Shown here: piece by piece, positions 16,812 through 26,654 of the stretch
How positions within the stretch are numbered: position 1 is the first letter of the stretch
Layout: every line of letters begins with the position of its first letter
From: Virgibacillus_F necropolis_A
GTDB taxonomy: Bacteria; Bacillota; Bacilli; Bacillales; Amphibacillaceae
Length of the DNA stretch: 64,000 bases
Assembly: GCF_044793635.1 (NCBI RefSeq)
Contig: NZ_CP084992.1
Location: forward strand, 1,736,001 to 1,800,000
Reading direction: 5' to 3'
Notes under the pieces: generated by a model
What the model saw: the letters and a program-made list of their open reading frames with translations, nothing else
The model's database searches: none
What the model was told of the DNA's origin: nothing
Program-made: the position numbers and the translations under genes

Positions 16812-16928
16812 TGTAACCCCTCCTAGCGACAGGTAACTATGCAGGACAAAGATCGGAGGTTGAACTCTAACTTTGTCCATTAGGCAGAGAAATCTCTACC
16901 AGTTAAGCACGTATACCATGGTGTCGTT

Positions 16929-18338
16929 TTATTCCGTTTCTTTTGCTTTTTCGACTACTTCTTCAATGCGTCCAACCAGGCGGAATGCATCCTCTGGTAG
17001 GTCGTCGTGTTTTCCATCAAGTATTTCCTTGAAGCCACTTACAGTTTCTTGTAAAGGAACATAAGAACCTTTTTGTCCAGTAAACTGTTCAGCTACGTGG
17101 AAGTTTTGTGATAGGAAGAACTGAATACGACGTGCACGGGAAACAGTTTGTTTATCTTCGTCTGAAAGTTCATCCATACCTAAAATTGCAATAATATCTT
17201 GAAGTTCTTTGTACTTTTGTAAAGTCTGTTGAACTTCTGTTGCAACTTCATAGTGGTCGTTACCAACAATCTCAGGGTCAAGCGCACGAGATGTAGATGC
17301 TAGCGGATCTACCGCTGGATAAATACCTTGCTCAGATAATTTACGATCTAAGTTTGTTGTCGCATCTAAATGCGCAAAAACTGTTGCTGGTGCCGGGTCA
17401 GTATAGTCATCGGCAGGTACATAAATCGCCTGGATCGATGTTACTGAACCTTTGTCTGTTGACGTAATACGCTCTTGAAGCTGTCCCATTTCTGTTGCAA
17501 GTGTTGGCTGGTAACCAACGGCAGATGGCATACGTCCAAGTAATGCTGATACCTCTGAACCTGCTTGTGTGAAACGGAAAATGTTATCAACGAATAATAG
17601 TACGTCCTGACCTTGTTCATCACGGAAATATTCAGCCATTGTTAAGCCTGTTAATGCTACACGCATACGTGCACCAGGTGGCTCGTTCATTTGACCGAAG
17701 ACCATCGCTGTTTTCTTGATAACCCCTGAATCGCTCATTTCGAAATAAAGGTCATTACCTTCACGTGTACGTTCACCAACACCTGCGAACACCGAAATAC
17801 CACCATGTTCTTGTGCGATGTTGTTGATCAATTCTTGAATTAATACAGTTTTACCTACACCAGCTCCACCAAACAAACCGATTTTACCACCTTTAATATA
17901 AGGTGCTAGAAGGTCAACTACTTTAATTCCTGTTTCTAATACTTCTGTTTCTGTTGCTAAGTTTTCAAACTTAGGAGACTCACGGTGAATTGGGTCGCGA
18001 CGAATACCCGCATCCATTGGTTCATCAAGATCAATGTTGTCACCTAATACGTTAAATACGCGGCCAAGTGTTTCTTCACCAACCGGTACGGTAATTGGTC
18101 TACCTAAATCTACTGCTTCCATTCCACGCTGTACACCATCAGTTGATTGCATTGCTATTGTACGAACAGAGTTGTCTCCAAGATGAAGCGCAACTTCTAA
18201 CGTAAGTAGAAAACTCTCATCTGAATCTTTTCCTTTAAGCGTTACGGTTACTGCATTATAGATTTCTGGGAGATTCCCGTCATCGAACTTCACATCGATT
18301 ACTGGTCCCATAACTTGTGTAATGTGTCCTATGCTCAT
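16929..18338 (-). CDS. atpD: ATP synthase F1 subunit beta
   Basis: 469 residues, catalytic subunit. Walker A GGAGVGKTVLIQEL (about 155-168), the catalytic glutamate in GVGERTREGNDLY, Walker B in DVLLFVDNIFRF and the DELSDEED hinge equivalent (DELSDEDK) are all present. GGAGGG precedes the ATG. Confidence 0.98.
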   Translation of the reverse strand: MSIGHITQVMGPVIDVKFDDGNLPEIYNAVTVTLKGKDSDESFLLTLEVALHLGDNSVRTIAMQSTDGVQRGMEAVDLGRPITVPVGEETLGRVFNVLGDNIDLDEPMDAGIRRDPIHRESPKFENLATETEVLETGIKVVDLLAPYIKGGKIGLFGGAGVGKTVLIQELINNIAQEHGGISVFAGVGERTREGNDLYFEMSDSGVIKKTAMVFGQMNEPPGARMRVALTGLTMAEYFRDEQGQDVLLFVDNIFRFTQAGSEVSALLGRMPSAVGYQPTLATEMGQLQERITSTDKGSVTSIQAIYVPADDYTDPAPATVFAHLDATTNLDRKLSEQGIYPAVDPLASTSRALDPEIVGNDHYEVATEVQQTLQKYKELQDIIAILGMDELSDEDKQTVSRARRIQFFLSQNFHVAEQFTGQKGSYVPLQETVSGFKEILDGKHDDLPEDAFRLVGRIEEVVEKAKETE

Positions 18339-18377
18339 CGATTTCCCTCCTTACTAACTTATCAATTGGTCAAAGTG

Positions 18378-19238
18378 CTACTCTAACGCTGCTGCCCCAC
18401 CAATAATTTCTGTGATTTCCTGTGTAATTGCTGCTTGACGTGCACGGTTATATTTCAATGATAAATCATCAACAATATCATCAGCATTATCTGAAGCACT
18501 ACGCATTGCTGTCATTCTGGCAGCATGTTCGCTTGCTTTCCCATCAAGTAATGCACCGTAAATTAAACTCTCAGCATACTGTGGCAGGAGTACTTCCAAT
18601 ATCTTTTCCTGATCCGGCTCATATTCATATTGACTTGAACTGCTACTTGCATTCTCCACTGTTGTAAGTGGAAGTGCTTTTTTCGCTGTAACCTCTTGCG
18701 AAATAACACTTACAAAATGGTTATAGAAAATATGAAGTTCATCAATTTCTTCGTTAATAAACATTTGCACGGTGTCATAAGCTAATTCCTTAATTTCAGC
18801 GAAATCAGGCTGATCAGCAAGACCAAGTATATGTTTTGCTACTGGCATATTACGTTTTTTGCAAAACTCATACCCAATACGTCCCAAAACAACTATGGTA
18901 TATTCATCTTTTGACTTGTGATTCTCATTAATCGTTTGATTCAGTTTACGCAAAACGCTACTGTTGTAACCTCCAGCTAAACCACGATCAGATGTGATAA
19001 CAAGATATCCTGTTTTTTTCACATCACGAGATTCTAACATCGGATGACTAGCACTTGAATTATTTTGGGCTATATTTGATACTACCTCTTGTATCTTTTC
19101 ACTATAAGGTACAAAAGATTTCGCATTTTGTTCGGCACGATTCAGTTTTGAAGCGGATACCATTTGCATTGCTTTGGTGATCTTTTTCGTTTTTTTCGTT
19201 GAATCGATTTTACTTTTAATATCTCTAAGTGATGCCAA
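18378..19238 (-). CDS. atpG: ATP synthase F1 subunit gamma
   Basis: 286 residues, the central rotor shaft. The N-terminus MASLRDIKSKIDSTKKTKKITKAMQMVSASK and the C-terminal helix with QAAITQEITEIIGGAAAL are conserved. The start is TTG, 9 nt after GGGTGG, agreeing with the family N-terminus. Confidence 0.97.
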   Translation of the reverse strand: MASLRDIKSKIDSTKKTKKITKAMQMVSASKLNRAEQNAKSFVPYSEKIQEVVSNIAQNNSSASHPMLESRDVKKTGYLVITSDRGLAGGYNSSVLRKLNQTINENHKSKDEYTIVVLGRIGYEFCKKRNMPVAKHILGLADQPDFAEIKELAYDTVQMFINEEIDELHIFYNHFVSVISQEVTAKKALPLTTVENASSSSSQYEYEPDQEKILEVLLPQYAESLIYGALLDGKASEHAARMTAMRSASDNADDIVDDLSLKYNRARQAAITQEITEIIGGAAALE

Positions 19239-19352
19239 GCTTTTTCACCACCCTTTCATTCAAAGGTTGCTTGCATTTCTAACGATTTATCTATACGGTT
19301 GTGATCGATTCGCTGCGTAATCCGCCATAATCGATCTCAAACCGTTTCTAAT

Positions 19353-20861
19353 TTAATTTGACGGTAAAAAAGTTTTCTTAAATGATTCAATTGCATTTTT
19401 CATGTCGTCAGCTTCTGGTAATTTTCCTGTATCGCGAATAGTCGCAAGTACTTCTTTACCATTTTCATCAAGCCATGAATGGAACTCACTTTCAAAGCGT
19501 GTGATGTCCTCTACAGGAATATCATCTAAGAATCCTTTTGTTAGTGCATAAATAATCATTACTTGTTTTTCAACAACAAGTGGCTTGTGTAAGCCTTGTT
19601 TTAGTACTTCAACTGTTCGTTGACCACGGTTTAGTTTCGCCTGAGTTGCTTTATCAAGGTCGGAACCAAACTGAGCAAATGCTTCTAGCTCACGGAAAGA
19701 AGCAAGGTCTAGACGCAATGTACCAGCAACTTTTTTCATTGCTTTAATTTGTGCAGAACCACCAACACGTGATACCGATAACCCTGCGTTAATCGCTGGG
19801 CGTACACCTGAGAAGAATAAATCTGATTGTAAGAAGATTTGTCCATCAGTGATTGAGATAACGTTTGTTGGGATATATGCTGAAATATCGCCTGCTTGTG
19901 TTTCAACAAATGGTAGTGCGGTCATTGAACCGCCACCTTTTGCATCACTAAGTTTTGCTGCACGTTCAAGTAAACGTGAATGCAAGTAGAATACGTCACC
20001 TGGGAATGCTTCACGACCTGGTGGACGGCGTAATAGTAATGAAAGTTCACGGTATGCAACCGCTTGTTTTGATAAATCATCATATACGATCAATACGTGT
20101 TTCCCGTTGTACATGAATTCTTCACCCATTGATACACCTGCATAAGGAGCAAGGTATGATAATGGAGCAGGATCAGATGCACCTGCTGATACAACGATTG
20201 TATAATCTAATGCACCATAACGGCGGAATGTCTCAACTGTACCACGAACAGTTGACTCTTTTTGGCCAATTGCTACGTAAATACAAATCATGTCCTGATC
20301 TTTTTGGTTGATAATTGCATCTACTGCAACTGTTGTTTTACCTGTTTGACGGTCACCGATAATTAACTCACGTTGTCCACGTCCGATTGGTACAATTGCA
20401 TCGATTGCTTTAATACCAGTTTGTAATGGTTCATCAACAGATTTACGATCCATTACACCTGGTGCTGCAGATTCTATTGGACGAGTTTTAGTTGTCTCCA
20501 TAGGACCTCTGCCATCAATTGGCTGTCCAAGTGGATTAACAACTCGACCTAACAATTCTTCTCCAACAGGTACTTGCATAATACGACCTGTACGGCGAAC
20601 TTCATCGCCCTCTTTAATTTCTGTATATGGTCCAAGGATAACAATACCAACATTACTTTCTTCAAGGTTCTGTGCTAATCCCATTACACCATTAGAAAAT
20701 TCAACTAGCTCCCCGGCCATAACGTCATCAAGACCGTGAGCGCGTGCGATACCGTCACCAATTTCAATAACGGTTCCGACGTCACTTACTTCAATATCAG
20801 AATCGAAATTTTCGATTTGCTGTTTAATCAGTGAACTGATTTCTTCAGCTTTGATGCTCAT
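19353..20861 (-). CDS. atpA: ATP synthase F1 subunit alpha
   Basis: 502 residues, the non-catalytic nucleotide-binding subunit. P-loop GDRQTGKT (about 169-176), SYLAPYAG and the arginine finger region VSRVGGSAQ are visible. The 114-bp gap to atpG holds no recognisable feature. Confidence 0.98.
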   Translation of the reverse strand: MSIKAEEISSLIKQQIENFDSDIEVSDVGTVIEIGDGIARAHGLDDVMAGELVEFSNGVMGLAQNLEESNVGIVILGPYTEIKEGDEVRRTGRIMQVPVGEELLGRVVNPLGQPIDGRGPMETTKTRPIESAAPGVMDRKSVDEPLQTGIKAIDAIVPIGRGQRELIIGDRQTGKTTVAVDAIINQKDQDMICIYVAIGQKESTVRGTVETFRRYGALDYTIVVSAGASDPAPLSYLAPYAGVSMGEEFMYNGKHVLIVYDDLSKQAVAYRELSLLLRRPPGREAFPGDVFYLHSRLLERAAKLSDAKGGGSMTALPFVETQAGDISAYIPTNVISITDGQIFLQSDLFFSGVRPAINAGLSVSRVGGSAQIKAMKKVAGTLRLDLASFRELEAFAQFGSDLDKATQAKLNRGQRTVEVLKQGLHKPLVVEKQVMIIYALTKGFLDDIPVEDITRFESEFHSWLDENGKEVLATIRDTGKLPEADDMKNAIESFKKTFLPSN

Positions 20862-20879
20862 ACCATTTCACCCCTATCA

Positions 20880-21425
20880 TCATTTGTTTGCAGTTACAAT
20901 ACTCCGTTCGATGCGTTTCAGTTTTCCACTAATGGAACCATCGTAAATCGAGTTTCCCATGCGAAGTTTGATACCGCCAATAATCGAAGGATCAACTTTA
21001 TTTTCAAGTTTAATTGCTTTCTTATCAAAGCGTTTTGCAAATGTATTGCTAAGCTTTTGAATTTCATTGTCGGATAATGTGCGAACAGAATATACGGTTG
21101 CTTCAGCAATTCCTTTTGCATCATTTGATAAGTGGATAAATTGTTCCACTATTAATGGCATAAGTTCTGCACGATTGCGTTCTACAAGTAGTTTCATTGT
21201 ATTTAACATATCTGCAGAAAATCCCTTAAACACTTCCGTTATAAACTGCTTCTTCTTATCATTTGTCACGCCTGGATGCGTCAAGAATGAATGAAGTTTT
21301 TTATTTTGTTCAAAGACCTTCTGCACTACAAGTGCTTCTTGGTCTAAGTTATCTAATGTTGACTTTTCAGTTCCTAGTTGAAAAAGAGCCTCTGCATAAC
21401 GTTTAGCAACTACTGCTTCACTCAT
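20880..21425 (-). CDS. atpH: ATP synthase F1 subunit delta
   Basis: 181 residues, peripheral stalk connection between alpha and b. Typical ends: AVAKRYAEALFQL and VDPSIIGGIKLRMGNSIYDGSISGKLKRI. The start overlaps the atpF stop by 4 bp (ATGA), so translation is coupled. Confidence 0.97.
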   Translation of the reverse strand: MSEAVVAKRYAEALFQLGTEKSTLDNLDQEALVVQKVFEQNKKLHSFLTHPGVTNDKKKQFITEVFKGFSADMLNTMKLLVERNRAELMPLIVEQFIHLSNDAKGIAEATVYSVRTLSDNEIQKLSNTFAKRFDKKAIKLENKVDPSIIGGIKLRMGNSIYDGSISGKLKRIERSIVTANK

Positions 21426-21949
21426 CGCTCTTCTCCTACCTCTTGAATGTATTCATTGATCAGTTTTTCCTGATCTTCTGCACTGATTTCTTTCTCAATC
21501 ACCTTACTAGCAATTAGAACAGATAAAGATGCGACTTTATCCTGTAATGCTTGAATGGCTCTCTCTTTTTCATTACGAATTTCTTCTTGAGCTGAAACTT
21601 TAATCCGGTCTGCTTCTTTACGTGCAGATTCGATGATTTCCTGTTCCTGCTTCACACCAATATGTTTTGCATCTTCAACGATTTTTTGCGCTTCTTCTTT
21701 TGTTTGGCGTAATTGTTCAGCCGCTTCTTTTGACGCACGCTCTGCTTCAGCACGATTTTGCTCTGCTAATTCAATTTCATTTGAAACATACTCTTCACGC
21801 TTTTGCATCATTCCCATGATAGGGCCCCACGCAAATTTCTTAAGCAATGCTAGTAAAATGATGAAGCAGAATAGTTGGACTAACATGTCACCGACATGAA
21901 ATCCTCCAATTCCAGCATATAGTGTAGAAAACCCAGTGAATGCTTGCAC
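21422..21949 (-). CDS. atpF: ATP synthase Fo subunit b
   Basis: 175 residues: one N-terminal membrane helix (about 22-42) followed by a long charged coiled coil that forms the peripheral stalk. The GTG at 21958 overlaps the ribosome site AAAGGAG, so I choose the GTG at 21949, 8 nt from it. Overlaps atpH by 4 bp. Confidence 0.95.
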   Translation of the reverse strand: MQAFTGFSTLYAGIGGFHVGDMLVQLFCFIILLALLKKFAWGPIMGMMQKREEYVSNEIELAEQNRAEAERASKEAAEQLRQTKEEAQKIVEDAKHIGVKQEQEIIESARKEADRIKVSAQEEIRNEKERAIQALQDKVASLSVLIASKVIEKEISAEDQEKLINEYIQEVGEER

Positions 21950-22080
21950 AGAATTCACTCCTTTCGCCTAACTTATTGGGCATTACATTTTTATAAATAC
22001 CGTTTATCCATTTTCATTAAGGAACATAATAAGGGCGAAGATTCTATTGGAAGACACTCTCCGCCATTGTTATTTCTCAA

Positions 22081-22126
22081 AGTCTAGCTCCAGCGCCCAA
22101 TGCTTCAGGCGCTTTCGCTTTTGTTA
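22081..22126. repeat. Short dispersed hairpin repeat after atpE
   Basis: TCTAGCTCCAGCGCC and GGCGCTTTCGCTTTTG pair over a short loop, directly after the atpE stop on the minus strand. Possibly a partial attenuator between atpE and atpF. Confidence 0.6.
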
Positions 22127-22333
22127 CTACATTACCATTAGTGCGATAACTACTGCGATGATCGGCAATGCCTCAACTAAACCAATACCGATAAACATTG
22201 TAGTTTGAAGTTGACTCTTAAGTTCTGGTTGACGAGCGATCCCCTCAACTGTACGTCCTACGATTAAACCGTTACCAACACCAGCGCCTACCGCTGCTAA
22301 ACCTACTGCAATTGCAGCTGCTATACTTCCCAT
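22127..22333 (-). CDS. atpE: ATP synthase Fo subunit c
   Basis: 68 residues, two membrane helices forming the proton-carrying ring. The ion-binding glutamate is E54 in IGLVEALP. Helix 1 has GAGVGNG spacing and there is no proline two or three residues before E54, so the alkaliphile patterns known from Bacillus pseudofirmus are absent, and I see no sodium-binding signature. This points to an ordinary proton-driven ring. Confidence 0.97.
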   Translation of the reverse strand: MGSIAAAIAVGLAAVGAGVGNGLIVGRTVEGIARQPELKSQLQTTMFIGIGLVEALPIIAVVIALMVM

Positions 22334-22427
22334 AATATAAATCCTCCTCGAAATATGTTTTTAATTTTTATTTCCTGCTTTGCCAGTCATGCTGAAAAGC
22401 TGGTTAATACACAATTTTGTTTTGACC

Positions 22428-23150
22428 TTAATGGTCGGTACTTACTTTGTGTGACATGTATACCATTGTTAACATTGTGAAAATAAATGCTTGGATACCA
22501 CCAACGAATATACTAAATCCTTGCCAAGCCAACATTGGGAGTATTCCACCTACGAATCCCAATACTCCAGAGGCCATTACGCCTGCTAGTAAACCTAGTA
22601 GTACCTCGCCGGCAAATATATTACCAAATAGACGAAGGCCTAACGTTAAGGTGTTTGCAAACTCCTCAAGTAGCTTTATAGGTAGGAATGCTGGGAATGG
22701 CTTAATGAAGTCTTTACCATATTCCTTAACACCCTTGACCTTAATTCCATAGAAATGTGTTAACAGGATAACCATCGCCGCAAGTGATAATGTAACACCT
22801 GGATCAGATGTTGGTGATTTCCACCACAAGTCATGACCGAACACAGCCATGAACGCTACCCCCATTAAGTTACTAACCAGAATGTATGTGATAAGTGTTA
22901 ACCCCAATGGCAAGAAAATCTTACCTGTATTCCAATCCATCGTGTCATTGATTATGCCTTTGACAAAATCTATGATCCATTCCATGAAATTCTGCGCACC
23001 TTTTGGTTTCATCTGCAGTGATCTTGATCCTATCATACAGAGAATAAATACAATTAAGCTCGCAATAATAATCATTAAGACATTCGACATATTAAAATCA
23101 AGCCAAGGTATTCCTAATACATCTTCCAGTAACGGTGCTGTATGATCCAC
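22428..23150 (-). CDS. atpB: ATP synthase Fo subunit a
   Basis: 240 residues with five or six membrane helices. Contains the essential arginine in TLGLRLFGNIFAGE and the conserved QAFIFTMLTMVYM near the end. A GTG at 23174 overlaps the atpI stop, but the GTG at 23150 lies 8 nt after AGAGGGG and gives the usual N-terminal length; I use it. Confidence 0.96.
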   Translation of the reverse strand: MDHTAPLLEDVLGIPWLDFNMSNVLMIIIASLIVFILCMIGSRSLQMKPKGAQNFMEWIIDFVKGIINDTMDWNTGKIFLPLGLTLITYILVSNLMGVAFMAVFGHDLWWKSPTSDPGVTLSLAAMVILLTHFYGIKVKGVKEYGKDFIKPFPAFLPIKLLEEFANTLTLGLRLFGNIFAGEVLLGLLAGVMASGVLGFVGGILPMLAWQGFSIFVGGIQAFIFTMLTMVYMSHKVSTDH

Positions 23151-23173
23151 GTTATTCACCCCTCTCTCAAGCA

Positions 23174-23542
23174 CTAATCTTTAAATCTAGACACCATAAA
23201 ATCAATCAGAATGACAATATAAGAAGTCATTAATCCAATTATTACAGCTATGATGTTAAAATAATCTTCGAAACGAAGTGCAAGGATAACTGATAATGCG
23301 ACGGCAGCAAATCGCGCTACAGTACCAAGTCCTCTTGTGGTTTGCTTTTTTACTACGGCCTCTCCTAAGTCGTAAATCTTCTTTTGTAAGATCCATAAAT
23401 TATAAAAACTAATTACAGTTCCTAAAAGAAGTCCGAGGAAGATACGAAGATAAGGGGTGAACCCCGCTCCAAGTATCAATAATGCGAGAAGGTAGAGCAT
23501 CCACATGCGTTGACGGGCTATCATATTTTCATATTGCTTCAT
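23174..23542 (-). CDS. atpI: ATP synthase subunit I
   Basis: 122 residues with four hydrophobic segments. Assembly factor for the c ring in bacteria that encode it at the head of the atp operon. Weakly conserved in sequence, so the call relies on position, length and topology. GGAGG lies 11 nt before the ATG. Confidence 0.88.
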   Translation of the reverse strand: MKQYENMIARQRMWMLYLLALLILGAGFTPYLRIFLGLLLGTVISFYNLWILQKKIYDLGEAVVKKQTTRGLGTVARFAAVALSVILALRFEDYFNIIAVIIGLMTSYIVILIDFMVSRFKD

Positions 23543-23714
23543 GATTTATTATGCCTCCGTCAATGTCAGCTCTGAATTCTACCTTTATAATAGTAGGTTC
23601 TGTTGATGAGCTTGTTTCTTCCAGTCCGGGAAATATCCCAACAAGCATGCTGCCTAGAAGGAAGATTATTGTCCCGGAATCAACTATCCAAGTGCTTAGT
23701 AAGTTGACTTGATT
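23529..23714 (-). pseudogene. Possible AtpZ-like remnant at the head of the atp operon
   Basis: An open frame of about 62 codons overlaps the atpI start by 14 bp and contains IVDSGTIIFLLGSMLVGI, which resembles the second half of AtpZ, a small membrane protein that often precedes atpI. The only ATG in frame (23648) is inside the hydrophobic part and has no ribosome site. Either a decayed atpZ or chance. Confidence 0.2.
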
Positions 23715-24075
23715 CTATCTCACTCACACTAAGATTTTTTAGTGAATATGTAAGAAAAATCGGACCATTTGCAGAATGATTTCGTTTATACTTACGTAGT
23801 CTCAAATTCGACATAAAAACATAATTATTGCAGTATATTGAAAACCTTATCATTCCACACTACGCAAGTGTACAATAGCCTTAGAGTGTTGTCAATTAGT
23901 TTGTGAGATAAAATACAATAGAAAATTAAGGCAAATTATTCACGTTCAGGAAGCGTATTTCGCGTACTTTACGACAAACTCTGCATGCACGTTATACACT
24001 TCCTCATAAACACTCTATTAATAGTATAAAGGATAAGTGATTACAATTGCGTGACGTTTTTGTGAACGAATAGAT
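23715..24075. other. Intergenic gap atpI-vpr
   Basis: No gene. Contains the atp promoter (listed) and a 5' leader of about 320 nt. No terminator for the vpr-like gene is evident. Confidence 0.5.
23867..23895 (-). promoter_or_regulatory. Sigma-A promoter of the atp operon
   Basis: Minus strand: -35 TTGACA (23890-23895), 17-bp spacer, -10 TACACT (23867-23872). It is the best sigma-A match in the gap upstream of atpI. Confidence 0.7.
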
Positions 24076-26250
24076 CTATTCTGTAACTATTAATTCCGTT
24101 ACATAACTATCGTAAGTTCCACCGCTTAATGTCAAGGTCACTAGCACTTTATATTTACCAGATACATCCACTTTCTTTTTATCCAAAAACCCTTCATTCA
24201 TTCCAACAACTGGTTCATCAATTTCGAACAGCGTTTTTTCATGTACAAGAGTATCCGGATTGTATAAGTCGACTGTTATATGTTCAACATCATCTGTTAC
24301 ATATAATCGATAAACATAGGTGTCATCTGAAAAGGCTTTTAAAGAAAACTCCAGCCCCATTGCTTTTTGATAATCCCCTGTTTCATTAAGGAAAAGATAT
24401 GGTAACTGATATGTTTTGCCCTCACTGTTTAACGCTAGGTAACCCTGATGGATTCCCTTACTCAACCAGTTTGAGGTAACATCTACTTTTATCGGTATCG
24501 TTTTTTTGCCGTTTGCTTTGACCGTAAACACTTGTGGCAGATGCCATCTCAGTCCTTTCTGTTGGTTTGGGATGGTAAAATAATAATCCTGTTCACGATT
24601 GGAAGTATTTTCAACTGTTAAATTGACTGTTTTCATTTCTTGATGCCGTTCAACTTTTCCAAAAGATAGCAAAGGTTCGTGCAGAATCGTATCCGTTTGA
24701 ATGGCTGCTTTTGGTTGTATCAATCCCATTCCTTGTACAATTGGATCCAGGATTTTGCCACTTGTATCGTACAAAGGCTTGGCCGTCGTTTTTAATGCGT
24801 TTGTTAATTGATCAACCGTCCATTTTGGATGCGCCTCTTTTACCAATGCTAGCGCACCCGCCACATGTGGAGCCGCCATACTTGTTCCTTGCAAGGATGC
24901 ATACCCACTTGGAACAGTGCTTAGAATATTGGCTCCTGGTGCAACAACATCTGGCTTAATATCCCAATTTACTGTAACAGGACCGCGTGAACTGAATGAT
25001 GCAATCGTTTTAGGTATCTCTTGATAGTTTGTTTCCATGTAGAGATCTCCATTTTGTATTTGGTTGAGCAGCCATTGACCTGCACTTTTAGAGACGGATG
25101 CGACTGGAATCTGGATTGGGTCCTGTTGATTTGCGACCGAGCCACTAAAGTTCCCTTTTTCATTGTTATAAATGATAACCGCTTTTGCCCCTTTGTCTTG
25201 TGCTTCTTTTGCCTTTTCGTAAAAAGGAATTTTATTGCCACGCTGGACAACAGCTATTTTCCCACGGAGATTGTTTTCCTGGATGGATGCTAGCGGATAA
25301 TCCTTGTTAAAATTCCATGAAGGTGCACCATTCATCGGATTAATTGGGATCGATTTGTCTTCGAGAGAATCGTATAGGTACGGAACTTTTTCAGGATATG
25401 TAGATGCCCCAACCGATAACGCTTTTGACGCTGTTGCCGGAGACCCCACCGTCCAATTTGCAGGGCCTGAATTCCCATTGGCGATTACCACTGCTACTCC
25501 CAACTTTACTGCACGGTTCACCGCTACACTTGTCGGAAAGTCCGGGCCATTCACAGAATTACCCAGTGATAAGTTGATGATATCGACACCATCATCAATC
25601 GCTTGTTCCATAGCGGCGATTACTTGAATCGATGTCCCACTACCACCCGGTCCTAGTGCGCGATAAGCGTAAAGTTCTACATCTGGTGCAACACCTTTAA
25701 ATTGCCCATCTGCTGCAATAATGCCAGACACATGTGTGCCGTGAAGAGTGGGAATACCTTGCTGCTGCAATGTTTCCATAGGATCGTCGTCAAGATCTAC
25801 CAGGTCATAGCCGTCAACATAATTAACGTCCAGGTCAGGATGGTTGTAATCAATTCCTGTGTCAATGACTCCTACTTTTACACCGTCACCCGTAAAGCTT
25901 GTGTTGTTGAGGTCGTTAGGAATGATAGGTACTTTTTTCGTTTGCGCACGGGTCTCTGATGCTTTGTATGTGCGGACTGGGTGGACCGCTTTCACAAAAT
26001 CAAGTGAACCCATTTCTGTCAGATTGCGTGGTGAGGACTTCAGTGCCAGACCATTGAACAGTTTATCAAAGGTTGCAACCACTTCCACGTACGGAAAATA
26101 AGTATGTAAATAATCCTCACGTTCTTCAGGATCACCTTCCACTTCAATGATGATGGATACGATGTTTTTATCCTCTTGGGCATGGGCAGGATATGGCTGT
26201 GTAGTGAGGATAAGTGCCATGATTGCTGTCAGTTTAATGAGTAGTCGCAT
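24076..26250 (-). CDS. vpr: Secreted subtilisin-like serine protease, Vpr type with PA domain
   Basis: 724 residues. Signal peptide about 1-24 (ends PAHA), inhibitor I9 propeptide (about 30-95), peptidase S8 domain with catalytic D130 (VIDTGID), H170 (HGTHVSG) and S457 (GTSMAAPH), a protease-associated domain inserted at about 320-400 (LRGKIAVVQRG), and a C-terminal beta-rich region. The layout is that of B. subtilis Vpr (806 residues) without part of its C-terminus. Extracellular protein degradation is the expected role. The ribosome site GGGG is 12 nt from the ATG. Confidence 0.88.
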   Translation of the reverse strand: MRLLIKLTAIMALILTTQPYPAHAQEDKNIVSIIIEVEGDPEEREDYLHTYFPYVEVVATFDKLFNGLALKSSPRNLTEMGSLDFVKAVHPVRTYKASETRAQTKKVPIIPNDLNNTSFTGDGVKVGVIDTGIDYNHPDLDVNYVDGYDLVDLDDDPMETLQQQGIPTLHGTHVSGIIAADGQFKGVAPDVELYAYRALGPGGSGTSIQVIAAMEQAIDDGVDIINLSLGNSVNGPDFPTSVAVNRAVKLGVAVVIANGNSGPANWTVGSPATASKALSVGASTYPEKVPYLYDSLEDKSIPINPMNGAPSWNFNKDYPLASIQENNLRGKIAVVQRGNKIPFYEKAKEAQDKGAKAVIIYNNEKGNFSGSVANQQDPIQIPVASVSKSAGQWLLNQIQNGDLYMETNYQEIPKTIASFSSRGPVTVNWDIKPDVVAPGANILSTVPSGYASLQGTSMAAPHVAGALALVKEAHPKWTVDQLTNALKTTAKPLYDTSGKILDPIVQGMGLIQPKAAIQTDTILHEPLLSFGKVERHQEMKTVNLTVENTSNREQDYYFTIPNQQKGLRWHLPQVFTVKANGKKTIPIKVDVTSNWLSKGIHQGYLALNSEGKTYQLPYLFLNETGDYQKAMGLEFSLKAFSDDTYVYRLYVTDDVEHITVDLYNPDTLVHEKTLFEIDEPVVGMNEGFLDKKKVDVSGKYKVLVTLTLSGGTYDSYVTELIVTE

Positions 26251-26274
26251 GATTCGTGAGGTCCCCTTTTTTTA

Positions 26275-26345
26275 GCAGTTAAGAAAGTATAAATCCTTTC
26301 TTACTGCATAAGTGCAAGTAAGGCTTTCGCCATTAAAGCTTGGCG
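26275..26345. repeat. Dispersed intergenic repeat, forward copy
   Basis: CTTACTGCATAAGTGCAAG and the flanking TTAAGAAAGTATAAAT recur inverted at 28733-28792 (TTGCACTTATGCAGTAAG). Both copies lie next to transcription ends. Confidence 0.65.
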
Positions 26346-26366
26346 ATAAGGCAGGTTTTATAACAA

Positions 26367-26521
26367 GGAAAGAAAGTATAAAACTTTGGCGTTTATCTGT
26401 CTAGCGCAAGCACTTAGCCCGCCTGAGGTTTTAAGTCAAATCTCTTTGTGATAAAAATCATCACTAAGAGATTCGTCTTAAACCTGTCGGGGCTGACCAA
26501 GGCGCTTGCGCTTTTCTTATA
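26367..26521. repeat. Dispersed 3' hairpin repeat with nested internal stem
   Basis: Shares its first 45 bases with 7381-7425 and its ends (CTAGCGCAAGC, GGCGCTTGCGCTTTTCTTAT) with the same copy. In the middle an extra stem AATCTCTT...AAGAGATT is inserted, so the two copies differ by a nested hairpin. No gene lies in the 404-bp gap 26251-26654. Confidence 0.72.
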
Positions 26522-26615
26522 GCTTTTGAAAAAAGTGGGAAAACATACATGAAAGAGCAGGGTTTTTTGTGGGCGTAATTGGGGTTGATGTACCTATTTT
26601 ATAAAAATTCACATA

Positions 26616-26645
26616 TAAAAAAAGTACCGCCAGACTGGCAGTACT
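26616..26645 (-). terminator. Terminator of mnaA
   Basis: Minus-strand stem AGTACTGCCA / TGGCGGTACT followed by seven T. Confidence 0.92.
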
Positions 26646-26654
26646 CCCTCTAAA

